A DNA stretch of 64,000 nucleotides from Sphingomonas sp. 37zxx. Lineage in GTDB: Bacteria > Pseudomonadota > Alphaproteobacteria > Sphingomonadales > Sphingomonadaceae. The notes under the pieces are model-generated. The model made no database searches and had not been told where the DNA came from. It saw only the letters and a program-made list of their open reading frames with translations. Both the position numbers and the translations under genes were made by a program. This document shows positions 38,735 through 51,864 of this stretch, piece after piece. The stretch is taken from the NCBI RefSeq assembly GCF_000786205.1, contig NZ_JROH01000004.1, forward strand, positions 62,001-126,000, given 5' to 3'. How positions within the stretch are numbered: the stretch's first letter is position 1; the number at the start of each line of letters is the position of its first letter.

Positions 38735-40135
38735 TTACGCCTTGTACGTCACCTTCTTGACAGCCGCGACCACGCGGGTCGCATCGATCAACGCCAGCTT
38801 TTCGAGGTTGGCGGCATAGGGCAGCGGCACGTCTTCGTTGGCGACGCGCAGCACCGGGGCGTCGAGGTCGTCGAAGCCCTGCTCCATCACCACCGCCGCC
38901 AGTTCCGACGCGATCGAGCAGGTCGGCCAGCCTTCCTCGACCACGACCATGCGATTGGTCTTCTTGAGGCTTTCGAGCACCGTCGCGGTGTCGAGCGGGC
39001 GCAGCGTGCGAAGGTCGATCACCTCGGCGTCGATCCCCTCGCCCGCCAGCGTCTCGGCGGCTTCGAGCGCGAGCCCGACGCCGATCGAATAGCTGACGAT
39101 CGTCACGTCCTTGCCCGCCTTCATGATCCGCGCCTTGCCGATCGGCAGCACGAAATCGTCGAGCTTGGGCACGTCGAAGCTGCGACCGTACATCAGCTCG
39201 TTTTCGAGGAATACCACCGGATCCTGGGTGCGGATCGCAGCCTTCAGCAAGCCCTTGGCATCGGCGGCGTCGTAGGGCGCGATCACGATCAGGCCCGGAA
39301 CGCTGGCGTACCAGGGGCCGTAATTCTGCGAATGCTGCGCGCCCACCCGGCTGGCAGCGCCGTTGGGACCGCGAAACACCACCGGGCAGCGCATCTGGCC
39401 GCCCGACATATAATTGGTCTTGGCCGCCGAATTGATGATGTGGTCAATCGCCTGCATCGCGAAGTTGAACGTCATGAATTCGACGATCGGACGAAGCCCG
39501 CCCATCGCCGCGCCGGTGCCGATGCCGGCAAAGCCATATTCGGTAATCGGCGTGTCGATCACGCGCTTGGGGCCGAATTCCTCGAGCAGCCCCTGCGTGA
39601 CCTTGTACGCGCCCTGATATTCGGCGACTTCCTCGCCCATCACGAAGACCCGGGGGTCCGCGCGCATCTCTTCGGCCATCGCGTCGCGCAAGGCTTCGCG
39701 GACGGTGGTCTTCACCATTTCGGTGCCGGCGGGGATTTCAGGCTGCTGGACGCCGGCCTTTTCCGCCGACTGGGTGAGCTGCGTCGTGCCGGTTTCCTTA
39801 GGCTCGGGCGCGCCGCCACCGGCGGTAATCGGCTCGACCGGAGGAGTGGGAGCGGCTGCGGGCTTGGGAGCAGGCGCGGCGGATGCGTCCTCCCCTTCCT
39901 CGGCGATCATTGCGATCACCGTGCCGACCTTTACGCCGTCGGTGCCCTCGGCAATCAGTATCTGCGAGACGATACCTTCGTCGATCGCTTCGAATTCCAT
40001 CGTCGCCTTGTCGGTTTCGATCTCGGCGAGGATGTCGCCCGATTTCACCGCGTCGCCTTCCTTGACCAGCCACTTGGCCAGCGTGCCCTCTTCCATCGTG
40101 GGCGACAGCGCCGGCATCTTCAGTTCGATCGCCAT
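38735..40135 (-). CDS. pdhB: Pyruvate dehydrogenase E1 beta subunit with lipoyl domain
   Basis: The beta half of the thiamine-dependent E1 component that decarboxylates pyruvate. It is 466 residues because an N-terminal lipoyl domain (Lys in [13 protein letters not shown], residues 40-52) is fused to the usual E1 beta body through an Ala/Pro linker, as is standard in alphaproteobacteria. E1 beta motifs include [38 protein letters not shown] and [11 protein letters not shown]. It follows pdhA with a 1-base gap. The E2 and E3 genes are not in this window. Confidence 0.95.
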   Translation of the reverse strand: MAIELKMPALSPTMEEGTLAKWLVKEGDAVKSGDILAEIETDKATMEFEAIDEGIVSQILIAEGTDGVKVGTVIAMIAEEGEDASAAPAPKPAAAPTPPVEPITAGGGAPEPKETGTTQLTQSAEKAGVQQPEIPAGTEMVKTTVREALRDAMAEEMRADPRVFVMGEEVAEYQGAYKVTQGLLEEFGPKRVIDTPITEYGFAGIGTGAAMGGLRPIVEFMTFNFAMQAIDHIINSAAKTNYMSGGQMRCPVVFRGPNGAASRVGAQHSQNYGPWYASVPGLIVIAPYDAADAKGLLKAAIRTQDPVVFLENELMYGRSFDVPKLDDFVLPIGKARIMKAGKDVTIVSYSIGVGLALEAAETLAGEGIDAEVIDLRTLRPLDTATVLESLKKTNRMVVVEEGWPTCSIASELAAVVMEQGFDDLDAPVLRVANEDVPLPYAANLEKLALIDATRVVAAVKKVTYKA

Positions 40136-40136
40136 C

Positions 40137-41186
40137 TCAATATTTCTCCACCAGGACGTCGGTGTACAGTTCGGCCGGAGCGGGCTCGGGGGTCGATTCG
40201 GCGAAATCAGCCGATTCGTTCACCAGCTTGCGGATCGCCTGTTCGGTCGCCTTCAGTTCAGCCTCGGTGACACCAACCGCCACCAACTCGCGCTTCAACG
40301 CCTCGATCGGGTCGGAATTGTCGCGCATCGCCTGCACTTCGTCGCGAGAGCGATATTTCGCCGGGTCGGACATCGAATGGCCGCGATAGCGATAGGTCTT
40401 CATCTCGAGGATGATCGGCCCCTTGCCCGCGCGGACCCAGGCAAGCGCCGTCTCAGCAGCCGCACGGCAGGCCAGCACGTCCATGCCGTCGATCTGCAAT
40501 CCGGGAATGCGGAAGCTTTCGCCGCGCTTGTACAACTGGTCCTCTGCCGAAGCGCGGTTGACCGAGGTACCCATCGCATATTGGTTATTTTCGATCACGA
40601 AGATGATCGGGAGCTTCCACAGCTCGGCCATGTTGAAGGTTTCGTACACCTGGCCCTGATTTGCGGCACCGTCGCCGAAATAGGTCAGGCAGACGCCGCC
40701 ATCCTCGTCATATTTATGCTTGAACGCGAGGCCCGCGCCGAGCGACACCTGCGCGCCGACGATGCCGTGGCCGCCGAAGAACTTATGCTCGGTCGAAAAC
40801 ATGTGCATCGACCCGCCCTTGCCGCGCGAGATACCCGCAGCGCGTCCGGTCAGCTCGGCCATGATCACCTTGGGATCGATGCCATAGGCAAGCATATGGC
40901 CATGATCACGATAGCCGGTGATCACGCTGTCCTTGCCCGGCTGCAACGCCGACTGGAGCCCGACCGCAACCGCCTCCTGGCCGATATACAGATGGCAGAA
41001 GCCACCGATCAGGCCGAGGCCGTAAAGCTGCCCGGCCTTCTCTTCGAAGCGGCGGATCAGCAGCATCTGATGATAGAATTCTAGAAGCTCTTCCTTCGAG
41101 GCTTCATAGCGCGTCGGCTGTTCAGGCCGCTCGCGATTGGGGGTTGCGGGTTCGCTGTTGGCGGTACGCGCCGGTGCCTTGGCCAC
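40137..41186 (-). CDS. pdhA: Pyruvate dehydrogenase E1 alpha subunit
   Basis: The thiamine-diphosphate-binding half of pyruvate dehydrogenase E1, 349 residues. Motifs are [33 protein letters not shown], the regulatory-type loop [12 protein letters not shown], the TPP motif [21 protein letters not shown] with [12 protein letters not shown], and [12 protein letters not shown] choose the GTG at 41184-41186 (M-A-K-A-P-A-R-T), with GAGG 11 bases upstream; the ATG frame from 41345 adds 53 residues unlike any PdhA. Downstream of ftsB and eno on the same strand. Confidence 0.93.
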   Translation of the reverse strand: MAKAPARTANSEPATPNRERPEQPTRYEASKEELLEFYHQMLLIRRFEEKAGQLYGLGLIGGFCHLYIGQEAVAVGLQSALQPGKDSVITGYRDHGHMLAYGIDPKVIMAELTGRAAGISRGKGGSMHMFSTEHKFFGGHGIVGAQVSLGAGLAFKHKYDEDGGVCLTYFGDGAANQGQVYETFNMAELWKLPIIFVIENNQYAMGTSVNRASAEDQLYKRGESFRIPGLQIDGMDVLACRAAAETALAWVRAGKGPIILEMKTYRYRGHSMSDPAKYRSRDEVQAMRDNSDPIEALKRELVAVGVTEAELKATEQAIRKLVNESADFAESTPEPAPAELYTDVLVEKY

Positions 41187-41263
41187 GATAGGAATAACCT
41201 CGTTCCTGGGGAGCGGGAAGTTGTGCCGGGGGCTATAAGCGTGTTTGCCGGAAATACGCAACG

Positions 41264-41299
41264 CCGTAGGGGCAATGAAGCCGGTAATCCGGCCTACGG
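41264..41299. repeat. Nested inverted repeat in ftsB-pdhA gap
   Basis: CCGTAGG and CCTACGG enclose GCCGG-TAAT-CCGGC, which would form a stem-loop in the 219-base gap upstream of pdhA. The rest of that gap shows no gene. It might be a terminator or attenuator. Confidence 0.4.
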
Positions 41300-41405
41300 G
41301 GCGCGAAAATCGTGGATAGTTCAGTCGGTAGTCGCCGTTCGTCACCCCGCATTTGGCCGGGCAAACCCGCCAGAGGTGCAGCGCGCCGGAATCCGTGACG
41401 GCAGA

Positions 41406-41729
41406 TCAGTTCAGCGGGACGATGATCTCGTCAGGATGCGCGACGTTCAGTTCGCGGCGGACCAGTTCATCGACCATGTCGGGGTTGGCCCCGCGCTGAG
41501 GATCGAGCAGCCGCACCTCGTTCCGCAATTCGGCGCGCCGTTTTTCGAGCGAGGCGAATTCGACCTCCTTGCGCTCGATCTCGCGGGTATATTCGCTAAA
41601 GGCCACGACGCCATTGGGGCCGAGCACCGCGTAATAGCCGAAAAAACCCATGAAAATGATGGCGAGCGCCGGCATGCCGGCGCTCTGCAACATCAACTGC
41701 AGCTTGGATTTAGGGGCGACGCGGCGCAT
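41406..41729 (-). CDS. ftsB: FtsB/DivIC-type septum formation protein
   Basis: A 107-residue bitopic membrane protein of the divisome. A membrane helix lies at about residues 17-34 (GMPALAIIFMGFFGYYAVLG). A periplasmic coiled coil follows (YTREIERKEVEFASLEKRRAELRNEVRLL), ending in the conserved DPDMVDELVRRELN-type segment. In most bacteria FtsB pairs with FtsL and FtsQ. It is located directly downstream of eno, the usual place for this gene in proteobacteria. Confidence 0.85.
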   Translation of the reverse strand: MRRVAPKSKLQLMLQSAGMPALAIIFMGFFGYYAVLGPNGVVAFSEYTREIERKEVEFASLEKRRAELRNEVRLLDPQRGANPDMVDELVRRELNVAHPDEIIVPLN

Positions 41730-41760
41730 CGCGCAGCTATCGCCCCTAAACCATCACGAA

Positions 41761-43056
<1,296 letters not shown>

Positions 43057-43131
43057 CTATGTCGATTGGGACCAGAATGGCGCGGCAGCCTCTATCGGGT
43101 TCGGGGTCGGCGGGCAATTCGCGAGCGTGAT

Positions 43132-43156
43132 GGAACCGCGACGGCGCCCTGCGGTT
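43132..43156 (+). promoter_or_regulatory. Candidate EcfG (general stress sigma factor) promoter
   Basis: GGAAC and GTT are separated by 17 bases, matching the EcfG pattern GGAAC-N16/17-GTT, and lie 28 bases ahead of the first gene of the stress-like operon. The base before GTT is G rather than the preferred C. Confidence 0.6.
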
Positions 43157-43184
43157 CTTCGTATGAACGACGGAGGATGATTTT

Positions 43185-43766
43185 ATGGTAGACAACACAC
43201 TCGGCAGCCAGCCTGTCGGATTTGAACCACCCAAGGCCAGCACGGCCAATGGCAATGCGGGCAATACCGGCGGCGAAGCGGCCAGTTTCGAGCCTAGCCC
43301 CAAGCTGGAAACTGCGGGCAACGTCGATTTCCATGCCGCTTCGGACAGCGATTCGAGCGACGCCAAGCGAACCGCCGCCGAAACCATCAAGGGCGAAGCA
43401 AGCAAGCTGGGGAGCCAAGCCGCGGAAAAGGCGCGGTCGTTTGCGGGCGATGGCAAGGCCAAGGCTTCGGGTGCGCTGGATGAATTCTCGCGCATGATGA
43501 GCGATGCCGCCGATACCGTCGATGAGAAGCTCGGCGCGCAATATGGCCAATATGCGCGTTCGGCAGCCGACCAGATCGGCGGCTTCGCCGAAACGCTGCG
43601 GAACAAGGAAGTCGACGAGTTGATCGAGGACGCCCGCGTATTCGTGCGCAAGAGCCCTGCGATCGCAATCGGCACCGCAGCGGCACTTGGTTTCGTGCTG
43701 GCGCGAGTCATCAAGGCCGGGGTCGATGACATATCGGGCTCCAGCGACACCAATCCGGGCGCGTGA
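43185..43766 (+). CDS. YqjD/ElaB-like (DUF883-type) tail-anchored membrane protein
   Basis: A 193-residue protein. The first 60 residues are a disordered Asn/Ser/Asp-rich segment. A long amphipathic Ala/Lys helix follows (AAETIKGEASKLGSQAAEKARSFAG), and a glycine-alanine membrane helix lies near the C-terminus (SPAIAIGTAAALGFVLARVIKAG). This is the architecture of DUF883 proteins such as E. coli YqjD, which tether to the membrane in stationary phase. GGAGG sits just before the ATG. Followed by a YqjE-like gene, as in the E. coli yqj cluster. Confidence 0.7.
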   Translation: MVDNTLGSQPVGFEPPKASTANGNAGNTGGEAASFEPSPKLETAGNVDFHAASDSDSSDAKRTAAETIKGEASKLGSQAAEKARSFAGDGKAKASGALDEFSRMMSDAADTVDEKLGAQYGQYARSAADQIGGFAETLRNKEVDELIEDARVFVRKSPAIAIGTAAALGFVLARVIKAGVDDISGSSDTNPGA

Positions 43767-43801
43767 TTCGCGTAGCCGTATCGCAACCCGACAGGAGCAT
43801 G

Positions 43802-44155
43802 ATGTCGAGCAATGACCCCGATCAGCCCGGCGTCGCGACTCTGGTCGCGCGCACGGTCGAAGACGCCAAACGCTGGAGCCGGGCGGAAATCGCCTATTAC
43901 AAGGCGTTGGCGGGGGATCGTGGCAAGGATGTCGGCACCGGCATGGGGCTTGGCATCGCCGCGATCGTGCTGGGCCAGGCTGCGTTGATCGCGGCACTGG
44001 TCGGCATTGTCCTGACGCTGTCGCCGCTCATCGGACCCGGCTGGGCGACGTTGGCCGTCGTGCTGGCAACGCTGGCGCTGGCCGGGCTGCTGGCCTGGAT
44101 GGCGGTGGGCAAGATGCGCCGTGCCACGCGCCCGGTTTCGGACATGACATCATGA
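43802..44155 (+). CDS. YqjE-like holin-superfamily membrane protein
   Basis: A 117-residue membrane protein. A short N-terminal amphipathic helix (ATLVARTVEDAKRWSRAEIAYYKALA) precedes two hydrophobic helices, GLGIAAIVLGQAALIAALVGIVLTL and WATLAVVLATLALAGLLAWMAV. This matches the phage-holin-like superfamily III that includes YqjE, a stress membrane protein rather than a lysis gene. AGGAG lies just before ATGs at 43799 and 43802; the second has better spacing. A GTG at 43763 overlaps the previous stop and cannot be ruled out. Confidence 0.72.
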   Translation: MSSNDPDQPGVATLVARTVEDAKRWSRAEIAYYKALAGDRGKDVGTGMGLGIAAIVLGQAALIAALVGIVLTLSPLIGPGWATLAVVLATLALAGLLAWMAVGKMRRATRPVSDMTS

Positions 44156-44481
44156 GGGCAAAAGTGGCCTTGGCGCGCCGAGAAGCCGACGCCGCCAAGG
44201 CAGTGATGATGGCCGATGTCGAGGCGGTACGCCATGCGCTTACCCCTGCCGTCATCGCCGGGCGCGCAAGCGTTCGGGCGGCGACGGCAGTGGATAGCGT
44301 CAACCGCGAGATCAGGGCGCGGCCCGGCGTGGTCGCTGCTGCACTTGGCCTGATCTGGCTGCTGGCGGCGCGTCATCGCCTGTCGCGAATGCTATGTCGC
44401 ACCAAGCCCGTCGCGCCGACCGACCTGAACCCCCAATTCCCCCCCATCAGCCCGCAAGTTGCGGGACAGGAAGGAATATAA
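44152..44481 (+). CDS. Small membrane-associated protein, third gene of the stress-like operon
   Basis: A 109-residue protein with no family I can name. It starts with a charged helix (MRAKVALARREADAAKAVMM) and has one likely membrane helix (PGVVAAALGLIWLLAARH) followed by a Pro-rich tail. Position after the DUF883-like and YqjE-like genes, and a 4-base ATGA overlap with the latter, suggest it is the counterpart of the third yqj gene. Confidence 0.6.
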   Translation: MRAKVALARREADAAKAVMMADVEAVRHALTPAVIAGRASVRAATAVDSVNREIRARPGVVAAALGLIWLLAARHRLSRMLCRTKPVAPTDLNPQFPPISPQVAGQEGI

Positions 44482-44483
44482 TC

Positions 44484-44936
44484 ATGACCACCCACGACAG
44501 CTCGATCGTCGATCGGACCAAGGAAGTCGCCGCACAGGCACTCGACACCACCAAGCAGAAGACCAGCCTGGCAGTCGGCAAGACCCGCGAGGTCACGTCG
44601 CATGCCTATGACAATACGCGCAAGACTGCGGGCGATGCCGCCCATCAGGCGGCCGATGTGATCAAAGCCAATCCGCTGGCCGCGCTGGTCGGCGGGATTG
44701 CGGTTGGCGTTGCGATTGGTGCGATGCTGCCGAAGACGCATGCCGAGGGCAAGCACCTTGGCCCGATCGGCAAGCGCCTCACCGATTCGGCTGCCGCCGC
44801 TGCTCGCGCCGCACGCGACCAGGGCCGGCAGGAGCTGAGCGGGCTGGTGCCCGACAAGAGCAATGCCAAGGAAAAGGCCGGATCGGTCGTCGAAGCGGTG
44901 ATCAAGGCGGCCCGTAGCGGTGCCAAAAACGTCTGA
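44484..44936 (+). CDS. Second DUF883-like helical membrane protein
   Basis: A 150-residue Ala/Lys/Thr-rich protein that is almost entirely helical. It has an N-terminal amphipathic region of repeated TK-type turns, a glycine-rich membrane helix near residues 64-81 (NPLAALVGGIAVGVAIGAML) and a basic C-terminal tail. It resembles the first gene of the operon and probably has a similar membrane-tethering role. AAGGA lies before ATG 44484. It ends an operon that seems to be under EcfG control. Confidence 0.65.
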   Translation: MTTHDSSIVDRTKEVAAQALDTTKQKTSLAVGKTREVTSHAYDNTRKTAGDAAHQAADVIKANPLAALVGGIAVGVAIGAMLPKTHAEGKHLGPIGKRLTDSAAAAARAARDQGRQELSGLVPDKSNAKEKAGSVVEAVIKAARSGAKNV

Positions 44937-44970
44937 TTTTGCGGCAACGCAGCATCTGACGGGTTGAGGA

Positions 44971-45001
44971 TTTCGCCCCGTGCGGTATGCGCGGGGCGAA
45001 A
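44971..45001. terminator. Strong hairpin after the stress-like operon
   Basis: TTTCGCCCCG pairs with CGGGGCGAAA around 11 bases. It lies 34 bases after the last gene and just before the DUF4170 ribosome site. It could end the operon or partly attenuate readthrough. Confidence 0.5.
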
Positions 45002-45028
45002 CTGCAACTAATCGGAAGGCCGTGGACG

Positions 45029-45259
45029 ATGAGCAAGCTGCATCTGGTATTCGGCGGCCGCGTGGCCGATCCGCGCACACTCGATTTCAACGATCTGACG
45101 ACGATCGACATCGTCGGCGTGTTTGCCGATTATGCCAGCGCCGAAAAGGCATGGCGCGGCGCGGCACAGCGCACCGTCGATGATGCCGAGATGAAATATG
45201 TCGTGGTGCATCTGCACCGCCTGCTCGAGCCCGACCCCGAACTGGCTCGCGGCGCGTAA
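45029..45259 (+). CDS. DUF4170-family protein
   Basis: A 76-residue soluble protein of the DUF4170 family, found widely in alphaproteobacteria without a known role. The conserved parts are LHLVFGGRVADPRTLDFNDL, VGVFADYASAEKAWRGAAQRTVDDAEMKYVVVHLHRLLEP. The start at 45029 has GGAAGG 9 bases upstream; the in-frame ATG at 44987 lies inside the preceding hairpin. Confidence 0.85.
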   Translation: MSKLHLVFGGRVADPRTLDFNDLTTIDIVGVFADYASAEKAWRGAAQRTVDDAEMKYVVVHLHRLLEPDPELARGA

Positions 45260-45273
45260 TCGCGGCGGGGAAC

Positions 45274-45295
45274 GGGTGGGCCTCAGCGCCCGCCC
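45274..45295. terminator. Hairpin between convergent DUF4170 and rhomboid genes
   Basis: GGGTGGGC and GCCCGCCC (one G-U) around CTCAGC, 14 bases after the DUF4170 stop. No T tract. Confidence 0.45.
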
Positions 45296-45317
45296 CTCCC
45301 GTAGCCAGTGCCTCAGA

Positions 45318-45953
45318 TCAGGCTCCGCGCCACTGCCATGCCAGCAACGGACGAACCAGCGCGACACCGGCGATGAAGCCGCCCACATGCGCCGCCGCGG
45401 CGATGGGGCTATCGGTGCCAAGGCTTAGGAAACCGATCAGCAGGTTGATCGCGGTCCAGGCACCGACCAGCCACAGCATCTGCACGATGCGCGGCGAAAA
45501 CGGGCCGATCGCCCCCGTCCGCTGGCGACCATAGAGCATCGCATAGGCACCGACGATCGCCGACACCGCGCCGCTGGCACCGATCATCGGCGAGGTCGAT
45601 ACCGGGTTGATCAGCCAGTGCATCGCGACCGACGCCACCGCGCCGATCAGATAGAGCGTGACCAGTCCGCGCGTCCCGATCGCGGTTTCGGTCGCCTGTC
45701 CGACGATCAGCAGCATCACCATGTTGAACAGCAGATGCGCGATACCGCCGTGGATCAGCGTCGCGCTGAACGGCGTCAACCAGGCGGGCAATAGTTGCAC
45801 CGCGTCGAGGAAAGTCGCCTGGCTGCCGAAACGCGCGGGGATGAACCCTGCATAGACCGACACATAATCGAGATTGCCGGTCAGGATCAGCGTGAGGCTG
45901 CAAAAGGCCGTCACCGCCGCGATGGCAGCGGTGCCGGGTGCCTTTTCAAACAT
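45318..45953 (-). CDS. Rhomboid-family intramembrane serine protease
   Basis: A 211-residue inner-membrane protein with about six helices. The catalytic serine lies in the helix motif SPMIGASGAVSAIVG, and its histidine partner in AAAAHVGGFIAGV. The loop-helix region SATLIHGGIAHLLFNMVMLLIVGQATE is standard for rhomboids. Substrates are unknown. It lies 5 bases downstream of greA, at the end of the carA-carB-greA unit. Confidence 0.9.
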   Translation of the reverse strand: MFEKAPGTAAIAAVTAFCSLTLILTGNLDYVSVYAGFIPARFGSQATFLDAVQLLPAWLTPFSATLIHGGIAHLLFNMVMLLIVGQATETAIGTRGLVTLYLIGAVASVAMHWLINPVSTSPMIGASGAVSAIVGAYAMLYGRQRTGAIGPFSPRIVQMLWLVGAWTAINLLIGFLSLGTDSPIAAAAHVGGFIAGVALVRPLLAWQWRGA

Positions 45954-45958
45954 GGGTG

Positions 45959-46435
45959 TCAGATAAACTCGATCTTCGACACCACATAATAGCGATCGCC
46001 CGACGGCACCGTGACCTCGACCTCTTCATCGACCTTGCGACCGATCAGGGCACGGCCCAGCGGCGAATTATAGCTGATCCGCCCGGTCTTGGCATTGGCC
46101 TCGGTCTGGCCGACGATCTGATACTTCACCGGCTTGGCATTATCGTCGAGCAACGTCACCGTCGCGCCGAACACGATCTTGTCGCCCGAAAGCTCCTTGG
46201 GATCGATGATCTGCGCGCGGCTCAGTTTGTCTTCGATGTCCGACAGCGACGCTTCGATCTGGCCCTGGCGTTCCTTGGCGGCGTGATATTCGGCATTTTC
46301 CGAAAGGTCGCCATGCGCGCGCGCTTCCTCGATCGCATCGACGATCAACGGGCGTTCGGCCTTCAATCGCTTCAGCTCGACGCTCAGGGTCTCATACCCT
46401 TCGGCCAGCATCGGCATCTTTTCCACCGTCGCCAT
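45959..46435 (-). CDS. greA: Transcription elongation factor GreA
   Basis: A 158-residue factor that rescues backtracked RNA polymerase by stimulating transcript cleavage. The N-terminal coiled coil has the acidic tip [20 protein letters not shown] and the FKBP-like domain ends [23 protein letters not shown] and [10 protein letters not shown]. It lies 76 bases after carB in the same direction, as in many proteobacteria. Confidence 0.95.
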   Translation of the reverse strand: MATVEKMPMLAEGYETLSVELKRLKAERPLIVDAIEEARAHGDLSENAEYHAAKERQGQIEASLSDIEDKLSRAQIIDPKELSGDKIVFGATVTLLDDNAKPVKYQIVGQTEANAKTGRISYNSPLGRALIGRKVDEEVEVTVPSGDRYYVVSKIEFI

Positions 46436-46511
46436 GTCGTCAATCCTTGATAAGTCGCTTATCGCGCGATCCCCAACGGGTCGCCCGCACCGATGTTCCT
46501 ATGGGGTGGGA

Positions 46512-49846
<3,335 letters not shown>

Positions 49847-49847
<1 letters not shown>

Positions 49848-50401
49848 TAGGTTCGATTATCCAGCGCAGATGGGTCTTGAGGGATAAGAGCTTCAGGCTC
49901 GGCGGGCGTGGCAAGCCCTGCAGCTTGGTTCTGTTGCTCCAGCGCATTAGCAATTCTGATCCAAGCTACTTGTGCCTGAACGTTAAGCTGATCGCGATCA
50001 ACAAATGACTGCGAACTGTAGCTGCGCTTCTCCAGATCGGATTCCGCGATGTCATACCGCATGAAGCGCGTAATCTCGAATATCAATTTTGTTTGGCGCA
50101 TCAGCATTTCTTGATTATGTCGATCAAGATTGTCTGGTGACGCCTTATAATACACAGCTTCCATGTACTTTTCCCACGCAGCCATGATCGTTTGCTGGCG
50201 GTTAAAGTCGACCGGGATCATATTAATTGCGATTGAGTAAGCAGGGTCGGCTACAACATGGCGGGTGCCGATTAGCATTCTCAACGTTTGAAGCTGCCGA
50301 TCCCGTTTTGCACTCCTGGCTTGGCTCCAAAGGGTCACAAGGACCGCGCTTAGCGGACCGACAATCAAGCCGATAAGTGCGAAGGTCTCATAGGGTGTCA
50401 C
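49847..50401 (-). CDS. Single-pass membrane protein inserted between carA and carB
   Basis: A 184-residue protein. An N-terminal membrane helix ([19 protein letters not shown]) is followed by a basic stretch and a mostly helical cytoplasmic domain rich in Gln, Arg and Asp. The arrangement [32 protein letters not shown] resembles DUF6680-type accessory proteins; this link is tentative. The start is GTG at 50399-50401, overlapping the carA stop (GTGA), and its stop overlaps the carB ATG, so all three are locked together. Base composition is clearly more A/T rich than carA and carB. No function assigned. Confidence 0.75.
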
Positions 50402-51723
50402 CGAAGCGCCCCCACAAACCGCTCGAACAGGTACAAGCTATCCTGCGGCCCCGGGCTCGCCTCGGGATGATATTGCACGCTGAAGGCCGGGCGGTCGGTC
50501 AGTTCGAAGCCGGCGTTCGAGCCGTCGAACAGCGACACGTGCGTCTCGCGCGCGGTTTCGGGCAGCGTTTCGGTCAGCACCGCGAAGCCGTGGTTCATGC
50601 TGGTGATTTCGACCACGCCGTCGGCGAGCCGCTTGACCGGATGGTTCGCGCCGCGATGGCCCTGATGCATCTTGGTGGTCTTTGCCCCTACCGCCAGGCC
50701 GAGCAACTGGTGGCCCAGGCAAATGCCGAACACCGGCATCTTGTCGTCGAGCAGGCGGCGGATGACGGGGACGGTATAGTCGGCGGTCGCGGCAGGGTCG
50801 CCGGGGCCGTTCGACAGGAACACGCCATCGGGGGCGAGTGCCATCACCTGCTCATAGGTCGCGGTGGCAGGCAGCACCGATACGCGCGCGCCGGCGGCGA
50901 CGAGGTTGCGGAAGATGTTGCGTTTGGAGCCGTAGTCGATCGCGACGACGTGGGGGGCCTTCTCGCCCCCCTCCCGCTGGCGGGAGGGGTTGGGGGTGGG
51001 CAGTTCTTCAGTCGACGGGCTCGGTGAGATTCCGTTCCCACCCCCGGCCCAGTTCGGGGTCGGATGTGCCCCCGGCACATCCTCGACAGCGCGGGGCGCT
51101 GTCGACCCCGAACTCGCAGGCGGGAGGGGGGAAGAAGAAGTGTCATACCCCGCGCCCAGCTTCCACAGGCCGCCTTCCCAGCCATAATGCGTCTCGCACG
51201 ATACGGTCTTGGCGAGGTCCATGCCCTCCAGCCCCGGCCATGCCCGCGCCATCCGCAGCAGCGAATCGAGGTCGAACACGCCATCCGCGGCATAGGCGAT
51301 CACGCCGTTGGGCGCGCCGCCAGTGCGGATCCGGCGGGTGAGCGCGCGGGTGTCGATGCCCGACAGGCCGATGCGGTTATGCGCCTTCATCCAGTCGTCG
51401 AGCCGCGCCGCGCTGCGGAAGTTCGACGGCTCGGTCACATCGGCGCGCACGATCATGCCCAGCGCATGCGGATCGTCGGCCTCGACATCGTCGGCATTGG
51501 TGCCGGTATTGCCGATATGCGGGAAGGTGAAGGTGATGATCTGACCGGCATAGGAAGGATCGGTCATCACCTCCTGATATCCGGTCATCGCGGTGTTGAA
51601 GCAGACTTCGCCGACCGCGGCACCCTCGGCACCAAAGCCCCGGCCCCACAGCATTTCACCGCTGGCAAGAACCAATACGCCGGTCGCACCTTCGGGCGCG
51701 GACATGGGTTTGGCTTCGGCCAT
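50398..51723 (-). CDS. carA: Carbamoyl-phosphate synthase small subunit with repeat-derived insert
   Basis: The glutamine-hydrolysing subunit of carbamoyl-phosphate synthase. From the ATG at 51723 it is 441 residues, about 55 more than usual. The N-terminal domain (GEVCFNTAMTGYQEVMTDPSYAGQIITFTFPHIGNTG) and the GATase domain (FLSNGPGDP, catalytic Cys in FGICLGHQLLGLA, and QYHPEASPGP) are intact. Between LGAGYDTSS and HVVAIDYGSKRNI lies an unrelated Pro/Ser/Gly-rich stretch of roughly 55-60 residues, encoded by palindromic repeats yet kept in frame. The alternative start is GTG 51735. It diverges from yqeY. Confidence 0.93.
   Translation of the reverse strand: MAEAKPMSAPEGATGVLVLASGEMLWGRGFGAEGAAVGEVCFNTAMTGYQEVMTDPSYAGQIITFTFPHIGNTGTNADDVEADDPHALGMIVRADVTEPSNFRSAARLDDWMKAHNRIGLSGIDTRALTRRIRTGGAPNGVIAYAADGVFDLDSLLRMARAWPGLEGMDLAKTVSCETHYGWEGGLWKLGAGYDTSSSPLPPASSGSTAPRAVEDVPGAHPTPNWAGGGNGISPSPSTEELPTPNPSRQREGGEKAPHVVAIDYGSKRNIFRNLVAAGARVSVLPATATYEQVMALAPDGVFLSNGPGDPAATADYTVPVIRRLLDDKMPVFGICLGHQLLGLAVGAKTTKMHQGHRGANHPVKRLADGVVEITSMNHGFAVLTETLPETARETHVSLFDGSNAGFELTDRPAFSVQYHPEASPGPQDSLYLFERFVGALR
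50968..51130. mobile_element. Composite palindromic (BIME-like) insertion inside carA
   Basis: The left end is a perfect 10-base palindrome, CCCCTCCCGC with its complement around TG (50968-50989), followed by TTGGGGGTGGGC. The right end has the reverse pattern, CCCACCCCCGGCCC (51038-51051 region), and a final GCGGGAGGGGG (51120-51130). Between them sits a second structure: stems 51063-51070/51074-51081 and 51084-51092/51096-51104, enclosed by GTTCGGGGT (51052-51060) with ACCCCGAAC (51105-51113). The same palindrome recurs beside yqeY and dnaG. Its boundaries in carA are approximate. Confidence 0.7.
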
Positions 51724-51864
51724 GAATGGGGGCACTCCGTTGTGTTGAATTCCAGCGATGTCGCTAAGGGGTCCGGCTAGCCCCCTGCCCGCGCCCCGTC
51801 AACCGGTGACGAAGCGGCGCGGTTCGGCTAGGCTCCCCGGCTTGCCCGCACGAGAGGCCATTAC

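Noticed and set aside
38702..41084. Long open frames on the plus strand opposite pdhB and pdhA (522 and 459 codons)
   Set aside because: They are antisense to two unmistakable enzymes, and their sequences are low-complexity His/Arg-rich shadows.
43802..44155. Holin-like gene as a sign of a prophage
   Set aside because: No other phage genes are near; it belongs to the YqjE-type membrane proteins found in a stress operon.
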